From contig NC_018526.1 of NCBI RefSeq assembly GCF_000294495.1, forward strand, positions 1,116,001 to 1,180,000: a DNA stretch of 64,000 nucleotides. Direction: 5' to 3'. Both the position numbers and the translations under genes were made by a program. This document shows positions 10,082-20,234 of this stretch, piece after piece. A model generated the notes under the pieces. It saw only the letters and a list, made by a program, of their open reading frames with translations. It did not search any database and had not been told where the DNA came from. How positions within the stretch are numbered: the first letter of the stretch is position 1; each line of letters starts with the position of its first letter. The stretch is from Streptococcus suis S735 (lineage in GTDB: Bacteria > Bacillota > Bacilli > Lactobacillales > Streptococcaceae).

Positions 10082-10112
10082 GAATCCTCTCCATCAAATT
10101 GCAGTTCTTTTC

Positions 10113-10118
10113 ATTATA
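10113..10118 (-). promoter_or_regulatory. Extended -10 of the rgpA promoter
   Basis: On the minus strand the sequence TGGTATAAT is a perfect extended -10 element 32 bases before the rgpA start. No good -35 hexamer is present at 17 bases, which is common for extended -10 promoters. The same ATGGTATAATGAA core occurs upstream of rmlA (21137-21142), so the two rhamnose loci may be expressed alike. Confidence 0.6.
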
Positions 10119-10216
10119 CCATTTTTTAGTTTTTTTTCCTAATTCTATCCTAGTTTGGTTATAAAGGCTTTTCTTTTTCTACGCCTCTGACTCCACAGTA
10201 TAGATAAAAACAAATT

Positions 10217-10245
10217 TTGAGTTAATAAGAAAAATTTGATATAAT
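10217..10245 (+). promoter_or_regulatory. Sigma-A promoter of the LTA-synthase-like gene
   Basis: TTGAGT (10217-10222), a 17-base spacer and TATAAT (10240-10245). The start codon lies 50 bases downstream. Divergent from the rgpA promoter, about 120 bases apart. Confidence 0.7.
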
Positions 10246-10294
10246 ATGTACTGGCTTTTACATAAAAATATAAAACTTAGAATTGTTAATAAAT

Positions 10295-12844
10295 ATGAAA
10301 TTAATCAAACAGCTTATTCACATACTAATCTCCATCGGATTGATTGGAAGTTTTTTTCTCTATGCACACCTCATTCAAAACGAATTAGGTTCTACAAAAA
10401 ATGATGGAACTATAGAAATAATCGCAGAACAACCAAACCAAGTAATCGACAGCATCCAAATAAATGGACGTTATATTCATTCATCAGAAATTATAGAAAA
10501 CCAATGGGGAATCAATGACGCTGATTTAATTCCCAATTTTTCTTCTCTAGGTGAGGAAAATTCACTCGTAATTAAATCTTCCTCTTCTGTAAGAACCTTA
10601 TCATTTGAATACTTTGTTAGTGAAAATCCGACTATTGTAAAAATTAAAGTCGGTGGACAATTGGTTGAATCCATTGACACATCAACTGGAGATAAATATA
10701 AAAATTTAGCCTTTATTGAGCTTCCCTATACTTTACGGATAACTAAAGATAATCAATTTTGGTACCTCCACTTAATAGTCCTTGCTTTAGGTCTAACATG
10801 CTTTATCTTAAATGGAGCAACATGGAGAATCAAAAGAAGAGATATCCGTATCTTAACAATATTATTAATCGTTCAATATATATTCACTACTTTTACATTT
10901 CCACGTTTATATCGCAATGAATTAGTGCTATTTAATTCGAACTTTAATAAAATGGAAACTCAACAGCTATTAGTTGCACTGACTTACCTTATATTTTTTA
11001 GTCTTTTGGGATACAAACAACTCCGAGGTCATATCTCTAAAGCCTTCAAAACGATTAGTCTATCAGTAATTTATCTTCTAGTTCCCATTTTTTCATTATT
11101 TATTATTGAAAATAGCTACTCACAATTCTCTACTCTTTCCTCCAATAGTCTTTGGAACAATCTAATCATTATCGGAGTCCTCTACCTAATACTGGTCTTT
11201 ACAACTAACTTACGATTTGCCAGCCTATTAATTCTATCCGCTTCAGTATTTATTGGTATAAGTAACCAACTTTTGATTGACAGCCGTGGTGCTCCTCTAT
11301 TATTTTATAATCTTTTTCAAATCACAGACGGATTAAATGTAGCTTCTAGCGTAGCAATTAATATCAACAATCGAATGCTACAAAGTATGGTATTTTCTTA
11401 TATCTTATTGACCTTCTTTTTCTTTATCCCCAAATTATATTTACCAAAACTTCTACCTTCTAGAACGTTTTATTCTAGTTATGATTTCAAATGGCCGAAA
11501 CGTTTCAGCAGAATTTTACTGGGCTATATAACTTTAATAACAATCGTTCCAATGATTAATAAAACTGTCGTCTCTAATGCAAATATATCATTAAACTACT
11601 GGAGAATGTACGTCACCTATGGTCAATTTGGGCTACCACTCTCACTCGCCTCTTTCTATGAAGATAGTAAAATAACTAAGCCTGAAGGATACTCAGTCCC
11701 CAAACTTAATGAAGTTCTTGAGAAGTACCCTCCTGAAACAGAAAAACAAACAATCAGACCTAATATTATCTTTATACAGAATGAATCACAGAGTGATTTT
11801 TCAAACTTACAGGGCTTAAATATGGAGCCTAATCCGCTATCAAACCAACATGCTTTAACAGACAATACTATTCATGGCACCCTCAATGTCTCAGTCTTTG
11901 GCGGTGGTACTGCAAATACCGAGTATGAAGTGCTGACAAGTAACCCAATCAGTTTATTATCTTCTAATTTATTCCCATATCAGCAGATTATCACACAAGA
12001 CCGTCCAAGTTTCGCAACTTATCTAAAAAATAAAAATTACGACACTGTAGCTCTACATCCTCAATCCGGAAATAATTACAACCGCAATGCAGTGTATCCT
12101 CTACTGGGGTTTAATAAATCTTATTTTTTAGATTCGGAACCTGCTATTAGTAGCTTAGCACCACTAACAATCGATCGTGGCTGGCCATCTGATCAATTCT
12201 TGTTCAACGGAATAAAAGAACTTTATACCCAAAAAGGAGACCAGCCTCTATTTAGCTTTGTTGTTACCATGCAAGGACATGGAGGCTATCCAAGTACGGA
12301 AGAAATTTATCCTCGCGAAGTCAGCATTAATGGTTCAACATCTGAATACTTAGCTGAAACAGAATTTTTGACCAGCATGAAAAGAACAGATGAAGCATTT
12401 GCAGATTTAATTACTTTCTTTAGTACTTACAAAGAGCCAACAGTCATCGTCATGTACGGCGATCACCAACCTAGTTTGACTCAGGAATTTTACGCACAAT
12501 TTATGGATGAAAATAATCCTGCCGCTAAATATTCTACCCCTTTAGTGATTTGGTCGAATTTTGATATTAGGGAGCGCGAATCTACAACAATCAGCCCAAA
12601 CTATCTCGTTCCATATTTGATGGATATTTTATCCGAATCCGACTATGCCCTTCCTCGATCACCTTACCAACAATTTTTGAGTGATATGCAAATCGAAGCA
12701 CCTATCATTACTAGCTGGGGAAATATCGATAATAATGGCCAACAAATTGAAGACCTATCAACCCTACCACTTTACCAAACCTACTTACAACTAGAATACA
12801 ATAGTGCCATTGACAAACAACCTTTAACAGATTTATATGAGTGA
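10295..12844 (+). CDS. LTA-synthase-like phosphoglycerol transferase (GacH/SccH type)
   Basis: 849 residues from the ATG at 10295; the frame also has a TTG at 10283. Roughly the first half holds an N-terminal anchor helix, a small extracellular segment and about ten membrane helices. The second half is an extracellular sulfatase-fold domain with the nucleophile region GGGTANTEYE, TIDRGWPSDQ, TMQGHGGY and MYGDHQPSL. Such enzymes move glycerol phosphate from phosphatidylglycerol to a polymer. The position beside rgpA suggests the GacH/SccH role of decorating rhamnan rather than making lipoteichoic acid. No clear SD precedes the start. Confidence 0.85.
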   Translation: MKLIKQLIHILISIGLIGSFFLYAHLIQNELGSTKNDGTIEIIAEQPNQVIDSIQINGRYIHSSEIIENQWGINDADLIPNFSSLGEENSLVIKSSSSVRTLSFEYFVSENPTIVKIKVGGQLVESIDTSTGDKYKNLAFIELPYTLRITKDNQFWYLHLIVLALGLTCFILNGATWRIKRRDIRILTILLIVQYIFTTFTFPRLYRNELVLFNSNFNKMETQQLLVALTYLIFFSLLGYKQLRGHISKAFKTISLSVIYLLVPIFSLFIIENSYSQFSTLSSNSLWNNLIIIGVLYLILVFTTNLRFASLLILSASVFIGISNQLLIDSRGAPLLFYNLFQITDGLNVASSVAININNRMLQSMVFSYILLTFFFFIPKLYLPKLLPSRTFYSSYDFKWPKRFSRILLGYITLITIVPMINKTVVSNANISLNYWRMYVTYGQFGLPLSLASFYEDSKITKPEGYSVPKLNEVLEKYPPETEKQTIRPNIIFIQNESQSDFSNLQGLNMEPNPLSNQHALTDNTIHGTLNVSVFGGGTANTEYEVLTSNPISLLSSNLFPYQQIITQDRPSFATYLKNKNYDTVALHPQSGNNYNRNAVYPLLGFNKSYFLDSEPAISSLAPLTIDRGWPSDQFLFNGIKELYTQKGDQPLFSFVVTMQGHGGYPSTEEIYPREVSINGSTSEYLAETEFLTSMKRTDEAFADLITFFSTYKEPTVIVMYGDHQPSLTQEFYAQFMDENNPAAKYSTPLVIWSNFDIRERESTTISPNYLVPYLMDILSESDYALPRSPYQQFLSDMQIEAPIITSWGNIDNNGQQIEDLSTLPLYQTYLQLEYNSAIDKQPLTDLYE

Positions 12845-12845
12845 T

Positions 12846-12884
12846 AAAAATAGCCTTGCTCGGTTTTGAGCAAGGCTATTTTAT
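12846..12884. terminator. Bidirectional Rho-independent terminator
   Basis: A perfect 12-bp stem, ATAGCCTTGCTC / GAGCAAGGCTAT, with a 6-base loop and T-rich tracts on both sides. It separates two convergent units, the LTA-synthase-like gene and the autolysin. Confidence 0.9.
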
Positions 12885-12903
12885 CATCAATCACCCAAAA
12901 AAC

Positions 12904-13413
12904 TTAATTATCTAAAAGATAAAGCTTGTAATTCTCGATAATTGATCGTAATTTTTCACCATATTTCGGATCAGTAGCATATCCTGATTGTCTTAGCGCA
13001 AGAATCGCTTGTTGATAATCAGTTGCCTCTCTGAAACTCTGGTAATTTTTTATTCTCCACGGAGTAGAGGTAAAGAACTTAGCATAGTCTGCTACACTTT
13101 CATTCCATGAATTATATTTTCTAAACAAGTGCTTTTCTTGCTTCTTCTCACCATCACGGTATTCATTGGTAATGATTTCAATTGTAGCACCTGTCCACGC
13201 AGCATCCGCTTTGATGCCAAAAAGATTATTCCCATGAGTCGCCAAGTATGACGTTCCCCATGCACTTTCGAGGATGGCTTGAGATAACATGACGCTCGAA
13301 AGGATAGAATTAGCTTTTGAACTTTGTTCAATTGCAGGTACTAGATTGGCTATGAAACTTTTTTGATCATTAGAAAGTTTTCCTGTTTCAATACCTGTAC
13401 CTGCAATTTCTAC
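12904..13413 (-). CDS. Glucosaminidase module of the autolysin, reached by a -1 frameshift from the amidase frame
   Basis: A complete N-acetylglucosaminidase (Flg_J/LytB-like) domain of about 150 residues with LSQAILESAWG (catalytic Glu), NNLFGIKA and FRKYNSWNESVADYAKF. The frame is open back to a stop at 13420-13422 but contains no ATG, GTG or TTG before the ATG at 13290. That ATG lies inside the domain and lacks an SD. The 41 preceding codons encode the missing N-terminal helix (KLSNDQKSFIANLVPAIEQ). The domain is therefore most simply the C-terminus of a 992-residue amidase-glucosaminidase made by shifting at 13413-13419. A recent frameshift mutation is the alternative. A conventional gene call would start at 13290 (128 residues). 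Confidence 0.75.
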   Translation of the reverse strand, partial: VEIAGTGIETGKLSNDQKSFIANLVPAIEQSSKANSILSSVMLSQAILESAWGTSYLATHGNNLFGIKADAAWTGATIEIITNEYRDGEKKQEKHLFRKYNSWNESVADYAKFFTSTPWRIKNYQSFREATDYQQAILALRQSGYATDPKYGEKLRSIIENYKLYLLDN

Positions 13414-13419
13414 TTTCCC
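13330..13419 (-). promoter_or_regulatory. Putative programmed -1 frameshift site with downstream stem-loop
   Basis: In the amidase frame the mRNA reads GAG GGA AAG TAG. G GGA AAG (13419-13413) is a canonical X XXY YYZ slippery heptamer, the same heptamer used by the phage lambda G/GT tail gene. The stop follows at once. Four bases later a perfect 12-bp inverted repeat begins (AATTGCAGGTAC at 13408-13397, partner at 13341-13330). Its 55-base loop can form a second 6-bp stem, TGAAAC / GTTTCA (13390-13385 with 13358-13353). The A-U pairs at the stem base could open and lengthen the 4-base spacer to the usual 6 to 8. No SD-like stimulator was found upstream. Confidence 0.6.
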
Positions 13420-15881
13420 TCAACAGCACCATACCAATTCATTACACCTTGTGCCAATGCTTTCGCAAGGCGAGTGTGGTAAGAATCTTGTTTGATAACT
13501 TGCAACTCCGAAGGATTATCCATAAATCCTAGCTCCACTAGAATGGCAGGAATTGCTGTCTCGCGAAGGACTGCAAAAGTTTCTCTTCTTACACCACGGT
13601 TAACTGCACCTGTTTCTTTAATTAAACTCTCCTGGACCTTGTTGGCTAAAATCTCACTTTCAGCTAAACGAGTAGGGTTATTATGCATTTCTTTATTAAT
13701 TTTAGGTTGGTATTCTGGATTATATTGATACCAATATGTTTCGATACCAGTCGCATTCGAAACTCCTGCACCCGTCGCATTAAAATGGATACTAATAAAT
13801 AAGTCTGCGTTGCTTGCATTCGTCATTCGTGACCTCTCTGTTTTGAAGTCTACATCATAATCACCTGTACGGGTCATCAAAACATTGATTCCATATTGCA
13901 AGAGATTTTCACGCAACTTATTTGAAACAGACAATGCAAGATTTTTTTCATGTACGCCACCGTAAGAAGCACCCGAGTCTCGCCCTCCGTGCCCTGGGTC
14001 AATATAGACTGTGTAGGATCGCTGTGCCGACGGATTTGATAAATGAGTCGTTGTACCACCTGCACCTGTCAAACCACCATTTGAATCCTTATAATATAAG
14101 TGAACCGTGTAGGTACCTGTACGATACTTATGGTCCTTCTTATTAACAGTTAACTTATAACTGCCATCTGACTGACGAGTAGCTTCATACCAACGTATAT
14201 CGTCTGACTGGGACCAGGTAGGTAAGAGAACACTTGCTATATCTTTCGGTGATGAAACATTAGTAACACGAACATCAAAGGTACCTTGGGCATCATTACG
14301 ATTTTCAATTGTGATTGTACCTGTTGGCTTCGCTTCTGATAAATGAGTTGTTGTTCCACCTGCACCTGTCAAACCACCATTTGAATCCTTATAATATAAA
14401 TGAACTGTGTAGGTACCTGTACGGTACTTATGGTCCTTCTTATTAACAGTTAACTTATAACTGCCATCTGACTGACGAGTAGCTTCATACCAACGTAAAT
14501 CATCCGTCTGTGACCAAGTGGGTAAGATAATACTTGCTATATCTTTCGGTGATGAAACATTAGTAACACGAACATCAAAGGTACCTTGGGCATCATTACG
14601 ATTTTCAATTGTGATGGTACCTGTTGGCTTCACTTCTGATAAATGAGTTGTTGTTCCACCAGCACCTGTTAGGCCACCACTTGAATCCTTATAATATAAA
14701 TGAACCGTGTAGGTACCTGTACGATACTTATGGTCCTTCTTATTAACAGTTAACTTATAACTGCCATCTGACTGACGAGTGGCTTCATACCAACGTAAAT
14801 CATCCGTCTGTGACCAAGTGGGTAAAATAACACTTGATATATCTTTCGGTGATGAAACATTAGTAACACGAACATCGAAGGTGCCTTGGGCATCGTTACG
14901 ATTTTCAATTGTGATTGTACCTGTTGGCTTCGCTTCTGATAAATGAGTTGTTGTTCCACCTGCACCTGTTAGGCCACCACTTGAATCCTTATAATATAAA
15001 TGAACCGTGTAGGTACCTGTACGATACTTATGGTCCTTCTTATTAACAGTTAACTTATAACTGCCATCTGACTGACGAGTGGCTTCATACCAACGTAAAT
15101 CATCCGTCTGTGACCAAGTGGGTAAAATAACACTTGATATATCTTTCGGTGATGAAACATTAGTAACACGAACATCGAAGGTGCCTTGGGCATCGTTACG
15201 ATTTTCAATTGTGATGGTACCTGTTGGCTGTGTAACATTGACCGAACTGGAAGCTGTACTGACTCGAGCACTTGGAACACTTGTAGAGCCATTCGAACTT
15301 CCTGCAATCGTATTTGAAGAACTTCTTGTCAGCGAATTCGAAGTACTACTTGTTGCACCTGCTGTCAAACTAGAATTAACCGTTGAGCTTGTAGTAGTCG
15401 AAGTTGCTTCCTCCTCAATTTTAGACGGAGTTGCATCACTATTATCCAAAGCAGTAGGCTTCTCAGCCGCGCTTACGACATCCTTCTTCCACTCGAAACT
15501 ATAATCTGATAAGGTCTGAAAACTTCCATCTGTTAATTGTGCTGTTAACTTCAGCGAAAAGACTTGGTCTTCCTCCGCAAATGCAGACCGATCCAAAACC
15601 GCTACGTATCTACCCTGCTCATCCATTGAGAATGTGACAGTAATGCCGCTATTTGTTTCAGAGCTAAACTGGGCTGTAACACCAATAATTTCCCCTTGAA
15701 TGTTCGATAGAATAGCTTTAATCTGACCAGCCTCATCAACGACAGATAACTGCCCGCCAGTTTCAGCAACCTGAGATGAAGAAACTTGACTAGATGGGGC
15801 ATTTACCATATCCGCTTGAACAAGCTGAGCATTCAACGCGGATGCACACAAAGAAAGAAATAATAACGTTCTTTTTTTCAC
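13410..15881 (-). CDS. Secreted N-acetylmuramoyl-L-alanine amidase with four Bsp-like repeats
   Basis: 823 residues. Signal peptide KKRTLLFLSLCASALNAQ, a beta-rich N-terminal domain (about 35-140), a Ser/Thr linker, four 100-residue GBS-Bsp-like repeats (about 215-620), then an Amidase_3 domain. Its zinc ligands are in DPGHGG, VHEKNLA and SIHFNA, and the catalytic Glu in LVELGFMDN. It cleaves the stem peptide from muramic acid in peptidoglycan. GTG at 15881 is chosen because AGGAG sits six bases upstream; the ATG at 15887 abuts the SD. The gene ends on a slippery heptamer, and a glucosaminidase continues in the -1 frame. Confidence 0.88.
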   Translation of the reverse strand: MKKRTLLFLSLCASALNAQLVQADMVNAPSSQVSSSQVAETGGQLSVVDEAGQIKAILSNIQGEIIGVTAQFSSETNSGITVTFSMDEQGRYVAVLDRSAFAEEDQVFSLKLTAQLTDGSFQTLSDYSFEWKKDVVSAAEKPTALDNSDATPSKIEEEATSTTTSSTVNSSLTAGATSSTSNSLTRSSSNTIAGSSNGSTSVPSARVSTASSSVNVTQPTGTITIENRNDAQGTFDVRVTNVSSPKDISSVILPTWSQTDDLRWYEATRQSDGSYKLTVNKKDHKYRTGTYTVHLYYKDSSGGLTGAGGTTTHLSEAKPTGTITIENRNDAQGTFDVRVTNVSSPKDISSVILPTWSQTDDLRWYEATRQSDGSYKLTVNKKDHKYRTGTYTVHLYYKDSSGGLTGAGGTTTHLSEVKPTGTITIENRNDAQGTFDVRVTNVSSPKDIASIILPTWSQTDDLRWYEATRQSDGSYKLTVNKKDHKYRTGTYTVHLYYKDSNGGLTGAGGTTTHLSEAKPTGTITIENRNDAQGTFDVRVTNVSSPKDIASVLLPTWSQSDDIRWYEATRQSDGSYKLTVNKKDHKYRTGTYTVHLYYKDSNGGLTGAGGTTTHLSNPSAQRSYTVYIDPGHGGRDSGASYGGVHEKNLALSVSNKLRENLLQYGINVLMTRTGDYDVDFKTERSRMTNASNADLFISIHFNATGAGVSNATGIETYWYQYNPEYQPKINKEMHNNPTRLAESEILANKVQESLIKETGAVNRGVRRETFAVLRETAIPAILVELGFMDNPSELQVIKQDSYHTRLAKALAQGVMNWYGAVEGK
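14041..15230 (-). repeat. Four tandem 300-bp repeats encoding Bsp-like cell-wall modules
   Basis: Four in-frame copies with an exact 300-bp period (14041, 14341, 14641, 14941). Each encodes TGTITIENRNDAQGTFDV, RWYEATRQSDGSYKL and TGTYTVHLYYKD. The copies at 14641 and 14941 are almost identical over about 290 bases, whereas the copy at 14041 has diverged more, so the array has expanded recently. Copy number is likely to vary between strains. Confidence 0.92.
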
Positions 15882-15954
15882 AAACATCTCCTTTATGTAT
15901 TTCACATGTAAAAACAACTATATTTCTCAAAATAGATGCAATTACACTAATCTT

Positions 15955-16998
15955 CTATTTTTCTTCTTGCTTATTTGTCAATAACCAACCAGCAAAAATT
16001 GTTATGAGTCCTAGTACAGTTAATGGAAGACTAGATTTCCCTGAAGTTTTTGGCAATACCTTAGCATTATCATTTGGGATAACCTTTTTCTGACCTGCTT
16101 CGGAAATATTGCCTTTGCCTGTAGCTACATCAGAAATCTGACCGCCCCCTTGATCTGGAACGGTCTGCAAATCATTTGAGCCATTTGTAGCGCTTTGACT
16201 TGTTTGTACCCCGGTATTTTCAGTCTTAGCTGTACTTTTATCCTCGACTTTTGATTGTAGACTAGCAGTTAGTTCTGCAATCTGTCGGTCCATTTCTGAA
16301 AAGTCATACGGAAATTTTGGTTGCGAAGCAGTTGCAAGAGCTTGACCATATCCTATAGTTGCAGATGTAATAGATTCTAAATTAGAGTTTCCACTTTCCA
16401 ATAATCCAGCTAATTCTTGTCCAGTTGCTTCTGCATAAGCAATATAATTATCAATCGCTGCCGACTCTTTATTCAGTAGTTCAACGATAACTTCTCTAGC
16501 GTATTTCAATGCAGCCAATTCGGCTTCAGGAGTACTTGCATCATCTTCAGACTCGTACTTAGAAACTATAGCCGCCGCTTCTTCTCTTCCGCTTTTTCCA
16601 GCGACTGTAAGTGTCTCAAATAAGTAATGGTAATGTTGGGCTATGCTACCAATTAAATTTGCTTCGAGTTCATCTAAAACAACAACTTGCTCTGCTGTTA
16701 AGTTTGCCTTCAAGTCTGCAATTTCTTCATCCCACGCAGCTTCAGCACTACCCGAAGCCATTTCTTCCATCATTCCCTCAAGAAACGCCAATCTATATTC
16801 TTGCATATCGATAGTCATTTTAGCTTGAATATATTCACGTACGGCAACTTTTTCATCATCAGTTAAATGATAGGTCGTACTTTGACTTGTCTCTGCTGCT
16901 ACAACTGGAACAGCTCTGGACGGTAATGTAGCACCTCCTAGTAAAGCCAGAAAAATTCCTGACATCAACAACGGCTTAACAATCGCTTTCTTTTTCAT
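15955..16998 (-). CDS. LPKTS-anchored surface protein of unknown function
   Basis: 347 residues. Signal peptide (KKKAIVKPLLM, then SGIFLALLGG, cleavage near VVAAE), an acidic mostly helical region of about 230 residues, a low-complexity Ser/Thr/Gln/Asn linker, then LPKTSG, a hydrophobic helix and the tail NKQEEK. The sorting motif deviates from LPXTG in having S at position five. The ATG at 16998 has AGGAG six bases upstream. It starts 16 bases after rmlD and precedes the autolysin, so it may be co-expressed with both. No known domain recognised. Confidence 0.8.
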   Translation of the reverse strand: MKKKAIVKPLLMSGIFLALLGGATLPSRAVPVVAAETSQSTTYHLTDDEKVAVREYIQAKMTIDMQEYRLAFLEGMMEEMASGSAEAAWDEEIADLKANLTAEQVVVLDELEANLIGSIAQHYHYLFETLTVAGKSGREEAAAIVSKYESEDDASTPEAELAALKYAREVIVELLNKESAAIDNYIAYAEATGQELAGLLESGNSNLESITSATIGYGQALATASQPKFPYDFSEMDRQIAELTASLQSKVEDKSTAKTENTGVQTSQSATNGSNDLQTVPDQGGGQISDVATGKGNISEAGQKKVIPNDNAKVLPKTSGKSSLPLTVLGLITIFAGWLLTNKQEEK

Positions 16999-17014
16999 AC
17001 ACATCTCCTGTAGA

Positions 17015-17866
17015 CTATTTCTTTTCTTGTTTATAGAATGCTTCCAATGCTTCTTGCCAAGTTGGGATGACAAAACCTGTCGCCTTTGCCTTGTCCAAGC
17101 TCATGGTTGAGTTGAATGGACGTTTTGCCTTGGCTGGGAACTGGCTAGAATCCACTGGCAATACCTTGGTGTTGGTATCCTTGAGGACTTCCGTCGCAAA
17201 GTCAAACCAAGTCGTATCTTCTGCTGCATCGTTTGACAAATGGTAGTAACCAAATGCTTGCTTGGTGTCCACCAAGTGTACCATGAATTCCGCAAGGGTA
17301 CGGGTCCAAGTTGGACGACCGTGTTGGTCATTGACAACCGTCAAAGTATCGCGGGTTTCCGCAAGATTTTGCATAGTGAAAACAAAGTTTTTACCGTAGT
17401 TACCAAAGACCCAAGCTGTACGAACAGTGTAGAATTTGTCAGCAAATTTCTCAACTGCTTCCTCACCCTTGCGCTTGGTGCGACCGTATTCAGATTGAGG
17501 ATCCGGTTGGTCATCTACTTGCCACTCTTTGCCGACTGGCAAATCACCATTGAAGACATAGTCCGTTGAGATGTAAACGAGGGTCGCACAGTATTTAGCG
17601 GTTGCCTTGGCAACATTTTCAGAGCCTGTTACGTTAATCTTGTAGTTGAGTTCCTTGCCTTCATCCTCTGCCATATCAACAGCTGTGTAGGCTGCACAGT
17701 GGTATACAACGCTTGGCTTTACTTCTGCAAAGAAGGCATCTACTTTATCTGCATCCGTGATGTCCATTTCTGCTACGTCAGCGGCAACGTAATCAACACC
17801 ACGCTCATCCAAGAGATAACGCAATTCTGTACCCAACTGACCATTTGCACCTGTAATTAAAATCAT
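17015..17866 (-). CDS. rmlD: dTDP-4-dehydrorhamnose reductase RmlD
   Basis: Last step of dTDP-L-rhamnose synthesis, NADPH-dependent reduction of the 4-keto group. 283 residues. Rossmann motif ILITGANGQLG at the N-terminus, STDYVFNG, and the catalytic YGRTK (Tyr-x3-Lys). Lies 54 bases after rmlB. Called GacA or RfbD in other streptococci. It supplies the donor for RgpA/RgpB/RgpF in the same window. Confidence 0.96.
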   Translation of the reverse strand: MILITGANGQLGTELRYLLDERGVDYVAADVAEMDITDADKVDAFFAEVKPSVVYHCAAYTAVDMAEDEGKELNYKINVTGSENVAKATAKYCATLVYISTDYVFNGDLPVGKEWQVDDQPDPQSEYGRTKRKGEEAVEKFADKFYTVRTAWVFGNYGKNFVFTMQNLAETRDTLTVVNDQHGRPTWTRTLAEFMVHLVDTKQAFGYYHLSNDAAEDTTWFDFATEVLKDTNTKVLPVDSSQFPAKAKRPFNSTMSLDKAKATGFVIPTWQEALEAFYKQEKK

Positions 17867-17920
17867 ATTTGCTCCTTATTTCAAGAAAGGCTTGGGCAAG
17901 AGCCCTAGCCTTTAATAATC

Positions 17921-19640
<1,720 letters not shown>

Positions 19641-19641
<1 letters not shown>

Positions 19642-20234
19642 TAGAGGTCCTCTTTTCTCAAAGGCTTGACGTCCTTGAGGAATGGGTGGTTTTCATCTGC
19701 TTCTGAAACTTCTGCTTCTTCTAGGTTTTCCCACTTGATGTCGAGGCTAGGGTCAGCGTAGTTGACGAAAGCATACTTAGGCTTGAGTTCCAAAGCCCAG
19801 TAGTCGTTAACCAAGTAGCTGTAAGCCACGAAATCTGACAAGACTTGGAAACCATTGGCTACTCCGCGCGGAACGAAGATACCTTTTGAAGCATCGATAA
19901 CGGTTTGGTAGGTATTACCGAAGGTTTCGCCTTCACGTAGATCGACCCAAGTTCCCAAAACCTTACCGCCGTCTGCTACTGAAATGTATTTATCCCAAGG
20001 CTCTGCGTGAAGACCACGAAGAACGTTTTTACGAGAGAAGGAAACATTATTCTGCAATTTTCCTTCTGCAAAGAAGCTTTCAGGAAAGCCGAGAGGCAAC
20101 ATTTTTTCCTTTTGGAAGTTCTCCTTAAACCAGCCACGGTTGTCGCCATGAACAGGAATGTCAAATTCTAACATTCCTGGAATAGCTTCAACTGGGCGAG
20201 CTGCTAGTGTTTTACCGAAAAAGTTTTCTGTCAT
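19641..20234 (-). CDS. rmlC: dTDP-4-dehydrorhamnose 3,5-epimerase RmlC
   Basis: Third step of dTDP-L-rhamnose synthesis. 197 residues forming a cupin fold: DIPVHGDNRGWFKE, the catalytic-His region VLRGLHAEPWDK, and FVPRGVANGFQVL. The start abuts the rmlA stop and the gene overlaps the next orf by one base. The RGLHAEPW form belongs to the branch of the family common in streptococci. Confidence 0.95.

Noticed and set aside
13092..13331. 79-codon frame overlapping the glucosaminidase module
   Set aside because: It is in a different frame, has no SD and no domain; the overlapping -1 frame encodes a recognisable glucosaminidase.
15079..15504. 141-codon plus-strand frame over the Bsp-like repeats and linker
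   Set aside because: An artefact of the repetitive amidase coding sequence on the other strand; no SD or domain.
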